From contig NZ_NFLJ01000005.1 of NCBI RefSeq assembly GCF_002160865.1, positions 28,161 through 92,160 on the forward strand: a DNA stretch of 64,000 nucleotides, in the 5' to 3' direction. Source of the DNA: Massiliimicrobium timonense. GTDB lineage: Bacteria; Bacillota_I; Bacilli_A; Erysipelotrichales; Coprobacillaceae. The translations under genes and the position numbers were made by a program. The notes under the pieces are model-generated. The model saw nothing but the letters and a program-made list of their open reading frames with translations, had not been told where the DNA came from and did not search any database. Below, piece after piece: positions 61,133-64,000 of this stretch (position 1 is its first letter; the number at the start of each line of letters is the position of its first letter).

Positions 61133-61250
61133 ACTTATGAAAAATATAACCTATTTTTTACTTATAGAATATTATTAAAAGATATTTTTATAAAGAAAAA
61201 ACATTCAAAATTGAAATAACAATGAAATCAATTCATGTTGACTAGCTCTC
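61133..61250. other. AT-rich spacer after wzx
   Basis: No gene or clear terminator. It leads into the first insertion-sequence remnant at about 61.25 kb. Confidence 0.4.
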
Positions 61251-61332
61251 TTGACAAATTGAGTATTTCACTAAGAAGATGATGTATATGGTGGGTGGCG
61301 AGAGCCACTATGTTCGCTATATGAGAGCCACA
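61245..61332 (-). repeat. Multiple terminal repeats of an IS21-like element end
   Basis: GGCTCTC-type units recur: TGGCTCTC twice, TTGGCTCTC inside the end of the remnant gene, and an inverted TAGCTCTCTTGAC at the outer edge. Such multiple short repeats at an end are typical of IS21 family elements. They flank the minus-strand istB remnant. Confidence 0.55.
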
Positions 61333-61812
61333 TCATCCGTTAAGAGAGCCAATCCATGCAGATTGGCTTCTTAGCAATTTGAGTTTTGAATATTCTTCTC
61401 TCATGGAAGTACCTTCCAGTAATATTTTATAAGAACTATTGATGATTCAATCTAATATTGAATCTGTTATTCGTTCACCACCAAGTTTTTAAACCATCCA
61501 TCTGGTGCGAATTGTGAAGCAATAATTATTGTATGATTATCATTTCTTAATTCTAACAGTTTAAAAATATCGCACTGTTGTTCCTAAGTTGTTAGATTAA
61601 GTAGAAATTTATCAATAATAAGAACTTCATCTCTTGTATATAATCTTAATTTTGGCTTATATTTTCCATTTCGTATTGCTTGATCCAATTCAAACAATAA
61701 AAAAAGCAACCTTATATACTTTACAACTTTTGCTTTCTTGTATATGGCATTTCCTAATGTGCAAACAATATCTGCATTACCATAACATAAAGCTTTACAC
61801 TAGAGGAAAACA
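61333..61812 (-). pseudogene. istB (IS21 helper ATPase), broken copy A
   Basis: Reading the minus strand in shifting frames gives IstB segments in order: LGNAIYKKAKVVKYIRLLFL, the Walker-B-like DEVLIIDKFLLNL, then, after a frameshift, KLLELRNDNHTIIIASQFAP and ILLEGTSMREEYSK. In intact IstB these are the CALGNAA helix, LLIDDFG, the TSQ(L/F) sensor region and the RM-rich end. At least one frameshift and two stops make it dead. The start with the P-loop is missing. Confidence 0.65.
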
Positions 61813-62217
61813 TTTTTAGCAAACTGTCTAGGTAAAGCAGCTTGTCGTGATGGAATAACTACACGTTATATAAGAATATCTGATTTGTTTGTCCAGTTAG
61901 AAGAAGCAGAACTAAAAAGAGGACGAAATAAGCTCATCAATAAATATGCTAAGTGTCCTTTGCTTATCTTAGATGAATGGCTCATAAACTCTATGAATGA
62001 ACAAGAAATAGAATTTATTTTTGAACTTGTGGAAAGAAGATATCAAAATAAATCAACTATATTTTGTACGCAATTCAAAATAGAATCTTGGCATACACGA
62101 TTAGGTGGAGGGGTACATGCAGATGTAATCAAGGATTGAATTATTCATAACTCTATTATGATTAATGTAGGTGACGTCAATATGAGAGAAGTTACTTCAA
62201 ATATGAACAGAGAATAA
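61811..62217 (+). pseudogene. istB (IS21 helper ATPase), broken copy B
   Basis: Starts after a damaged P-loop (GKTFLANCL lacks the Gly-rich part) and reads KAACRDGITTRYIRISDLF, KRGRNKLINKYAKCPLLILD, EFIFELVERRYQNKSTIFCT, then VHADVIKD and a TGA where an Arg codon is expected, continuing in frame to SIMINVGDVNMREVTS and a true stop. One nonsense mutation plus 5' truncation. It lies head-to-head with copy A, which belongs to a different IS21-type element. Confidence 0.7.
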
Positions 62218-62223
62218 AAACGG

Positions 62224-62340
62224 GCACCGCCTTTGAGCGGTGCTATTCATTTGCACAGGTGGTGCTACAATTATCTACTACTGGTGCTGATGTTGTGAAT
62301 TAAGTGGTTGAAGAACGTGAAATAATCAATAGCTGAGCTG
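62224..62340 (+). repeat. IS21-type right end with GGTGCT repeats and hairpin
   Basis: Downstream of istB copy B, a GC-rich hairpin GCACCGC/GCGGTGC is followed by GGTGCT units at about 62240, 62268 and 62292. They are the inverse of the TGCACC units at the left end of the next IS21 copy, so both belong to one element type. Confidence 0.5.
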
Positions 62341-62405
62341 ATCAAAGAATATTGATTATTCGTAAGCGCCAAATAAAATAGTGGATAAAAATATAGAACT
62401 CAATG

Positions 62406-62450
62406 AACTATAATATGGAATATGGAGACTACCAAAACTATATTATAGTT
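62406..62450. terminator. Hairpin ahead of the IS66 genes
   Basis: Perfect 10-base arms AACTATAATA/TATTATAGTT with TTTTATATT after. Probably blocks outside transcription from entering the IS66 element. Confidence 0.6.
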
Positions 62451-62492
62451 TTTATATTCTCTAAGAATTATAAAGAAAGGAAGAGAGACTAT

Positions 62493-62828
62493 ATGACAAT
62501 CCATGAATTAAACCAAAATGAAAAATATAAGTTCTGGTGTTTGAAAATCAAGGAATGTAAAGAGAGTGATTTGTCTGTTCAAGATTTTTGCGAAAGAAAC
62601 AATATTAAGGTATCAACTTATTACAGATATCAGCAAAAGATTAAAATGATTTTGTGTGATCATATAAACAATGAAACTGAACTTAAAAATGAGGTTGCTT
62701 TTATCCCTGTTGACAAACAGGAATGTCATAATGAAAGAATATTGATTATCAAAGGTGGTATTAAAATAGAACTTGATTCCAATACTCCCTATTCATCTGT
62801 TGAACCTCTTTTGAAATCATTATTATGA
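62493..62828 (+). CDS. IS66 family accessory protein TnpA
   Basis: 111 residues. A helix-turn-helix-like N-terminus (DLSVQDFCERNNIKVSTYYR) and a short C-terminal strand domain (ILIIKGGIKIELDSN) identify IS66 TnpA. ATG at 62493 after AAGGAAGAGAG; earlier in-frame starts lie over the terminator. It overlaps tnpB by four bases (ATGA), the normal IS66 arrangement. The frame is intact, but the element is not. Confidence 0.82.
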   Translation: MTIHELNQNEKYKFWCLKIKECKESDLSVQDFCERNNIKVSTYYRYQQKIKMILCDHINNETELKNEVAFIPVDKQECHNERILIIKGGIKIELDSNTPYSSVEPLLKSLL

Positions 62829-63001
62829 TTGGAGATATTTCAAAAGCTGAACATATCTACATAGCTGTTGGCTATACAGATATGCGTAAACAAATCGATG
62901 GTTTATCTGCCATTGTTCAACACAATTTTAATCTTGATCCCTTTTCTAATTCTGTATTCCTTTTTTGTGTGATTATTTGCAATGAACTGCACCATCAATA
63001 G
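62825..63001 (+). pseudogene. IS66 TnpB, truncated by an IS21-type insertion
   Basis: MIGDISKAEHIYIAVGYTDM then RKQIDGLSAIVQ, matching the N-terminus of IS66 TnpB. Homology ends at SNSVFLFC (about 62968), where the expected GRR/KDR region is replaced by foreign sequence running to a stop. The junction coincides with TG, the terminal dinucleotide of IS21 elements. Confidence 0.8.
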
Positions 63002-63099
63002 CATAAAGTGCACCACCAATTTTAACAACTACACCACTGAGATGATATTATTGAATATACGCAACTGCACCACCTTTTATATTATAGGTGGTCTTTTTT
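62966..63099 (+). mobile_element. Left end of an IS21-type element with four terminal repeats
   Basis: Four imperfect direct repeats ACTGCACCAYCAAT at about 62986, 63007, 63028 and 63064, then a hairpin ACCACCT/AGGTGGT with T6 (63069-63099) that ends outside transcription. Directly followed by istA. Multiple terminal repeats are an IS21 trait. Confidence 0.75.
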
Positions 63100-63156
63100 A
63101 TATTATTATAATGTTGGAGACTTTGTCTCTAATATTATATGAAAGGAGCTTTTATT

Positions 63157-63921
63157 ATGGCTGTAAAATTCAATTTGAGACTATGTTTACAATTGATTGA
63201 TCGAGGCATATCCCTCAATACGATATCCAAACAATATCATATTAGTAAACATACCTCATCCAAAACAAAACATAGAATGGAGGTGCTTCAATTTGATGTC
63301 AGTACTATTGATCAGTACTCAGATGATGAGTTGGGTAAATTATTTTTCCCTGAAATGTACGAATCTGAAAACATTTATTTAGCAGTGGATTATGACTATG
63401 TTCATAAAGAATTGTCTAAGCCTGGTGTTAACTTAAAACTATTATGGAAAGAATATTGCTTGAGTGCTAAGGATGGTAAATATCCAGTAAGTTACTCAAA
63501 ATATTGTAGAGGTTATGCTCAACATGTCGAAAGACACAACTATACCAACCACATTGAACACAAACCCGGGATTCGTACAGAAATTGATTGGTCCGGGCCT
63601 ACAATGCATTACATGGTTCCTTCTACTGGTGAATTGGTTAAAGTTTATCTGTTTGTCGCAACTTTACCATTTTCTCAATATTCTTATGTGGAACCTACCA
63701 AGGATATGAAAATGAATACATGGATTAACTGTAATAAACATATGTTTGAATACTTCGGTGGTTCAACAGTCAGAATTGTATGTGACAATCTTAAAACAGG
63801 TGTTGTCAGTCATCCTAAAGAAGGAGAAATCATTCTCACAGATATGTATTCTGATTTTGGAAATCATTATATGACAGCTATTATGCCTGCACAAGTCAGA
63901 AAACCTAAGCATTATCTCTAA
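63157..63921 (+). pseudogene. istA (IS21 transposase), truncated
   Basis: 254 residues, half the usual size. N-terminal HTH (LIDRGISLNTISKQYHISKH), then the DDE core start: RTEIDWSGPTMHYM (first Asp) and RIVCDNLKTGVV (second Asp). The Glu of KDKASVEG is lost: after MPAQVRKPKH the reading enters another repeat and stops. The start at 63157 has AAGGAGC upstream. The gene has been disrupted by a further insertion at about 63915. Confidence 0.8.
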
Positions 63922-63923
63922 AA

Positions 63924-64000
63924 AAAGATTATCTTCAAAATAGAGAAGATAACCTCTTATTTAGGATGTTTTTTGTTTTATTTTTGAAGATAATGTTTTT
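63924..64000. mobile_element. End of another inserted element, hairpin-rich
   Basis: Three copies of TTATCTTC or its inverse GAAGATAA (63929-63936, about 63945-63954, about 63979-63988) form a hairpin and a longer inverted pair. It starts exactly where istA homology ends. Likely the terminal region of an IS of a different family whose genes lie past the right edge. Confidence 0.5.

Noticed and set aside
61634..61819. 61-codon plus-strand frame
   Set aside because: It is antisense to the istB copy A remnant, which shows family motifs on the minus strand.
62982..63200. 72-codon frame over the IS21 left end
   Set aside because: It spans terminal repeats and a terminator; istA starts at 63157 in another frame with a ribosome site.

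Overview
The window comes from a low-GC, Gram-positive Firmicute. Gene content (dnaB/dnaI primosome pair, Firmicute-type DnaE, LCP proteins, T-box leaders, YitT, TSCPD protein) and the very AT-rich codon use suggest a gut Erysipelotrichales/Coprobacillaceae-type bacterium; that placement is an inference from content, not from a marker search. No rRNA, tRNA or CRISPR array was seen.

Layout. 1-8.9 kb: the 5' end of a ribbon-helix-helix gene, the methionine ABC importer metNIQ behind a Met T-box, a manganese/iron-type CDF exporter, cysK, and a Thr T-box operon (GNAT acetyltransferase plus a threonyl-tRNA synthetase without a TGS domain). 8.2-25.8 kb: small membrane proteins, pfkA-pyk, a replication/repair cluster (dnaE-polA-mutM-coaE-dnaB-dnaI), an ApbE flavin transferase with a duplicated secreted lipoprotein, plsC-folA-thyA. 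25.8-28.8 kb: decaying DNA (Fic pseudogene, surface-protein relic, possible IS end) around a TIM-barrel gene and a ROK kinase. 28.8-36.5 kb: an aromatic amino-acid operon (aroB-aroA-aroC-pheA-aroK) headed by two nearly identical DAHP synthases, each behind its own T-box. Their specifier codons read Tyr (TAC) and Phe (TTC). 36.5-53 kb: two LCP cell-wall ligases that share a promoter element, an FMN-riboswitch operon with two RibU-like transporters and a PNPOx-fold protein, ahpC with a permuted AhpF-like reductase, a Crp/Fnr regulator, a phasin-like/UbiB kinase pair, and a large surface protein whose promoter spacer carries a run of nine G. 52.7-61.1 kb: a tyrosine recombinase followed by an exopolysaccharide locus (five glycosyltransferases, Wzy-like polymerase, Wzx flippase) that turns strikingly AT-rich after its first gene. 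61.1-64 kb: an insertion-sequence graveyard with broken IS21 and IS66 genes inserted into each other.

How it works together. Much of the biosynthetic content is controlled by RNA leaders: four T-boxes (Met, Thr, Phe, Tyr) and one FMN riboswitch. The strongest biological signal is the DAHP synthase pair. The leaders and catalytic domains are almost identical, but the specifier codon and the N-terminal regulatory domain have diverged. This suggests one duplicated entry enzyme tuned separately to Tyr and Phe at both the transcriptional and the allosteric level. The right third of the window is envelope-directed and variable (phase-variable-looking promoter, recombinase, swappable capsule cassette, IS debris). 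Start codons were moved downstream wherever a clear Shine-Dalgarno supported it; those choices are stated in the entries.
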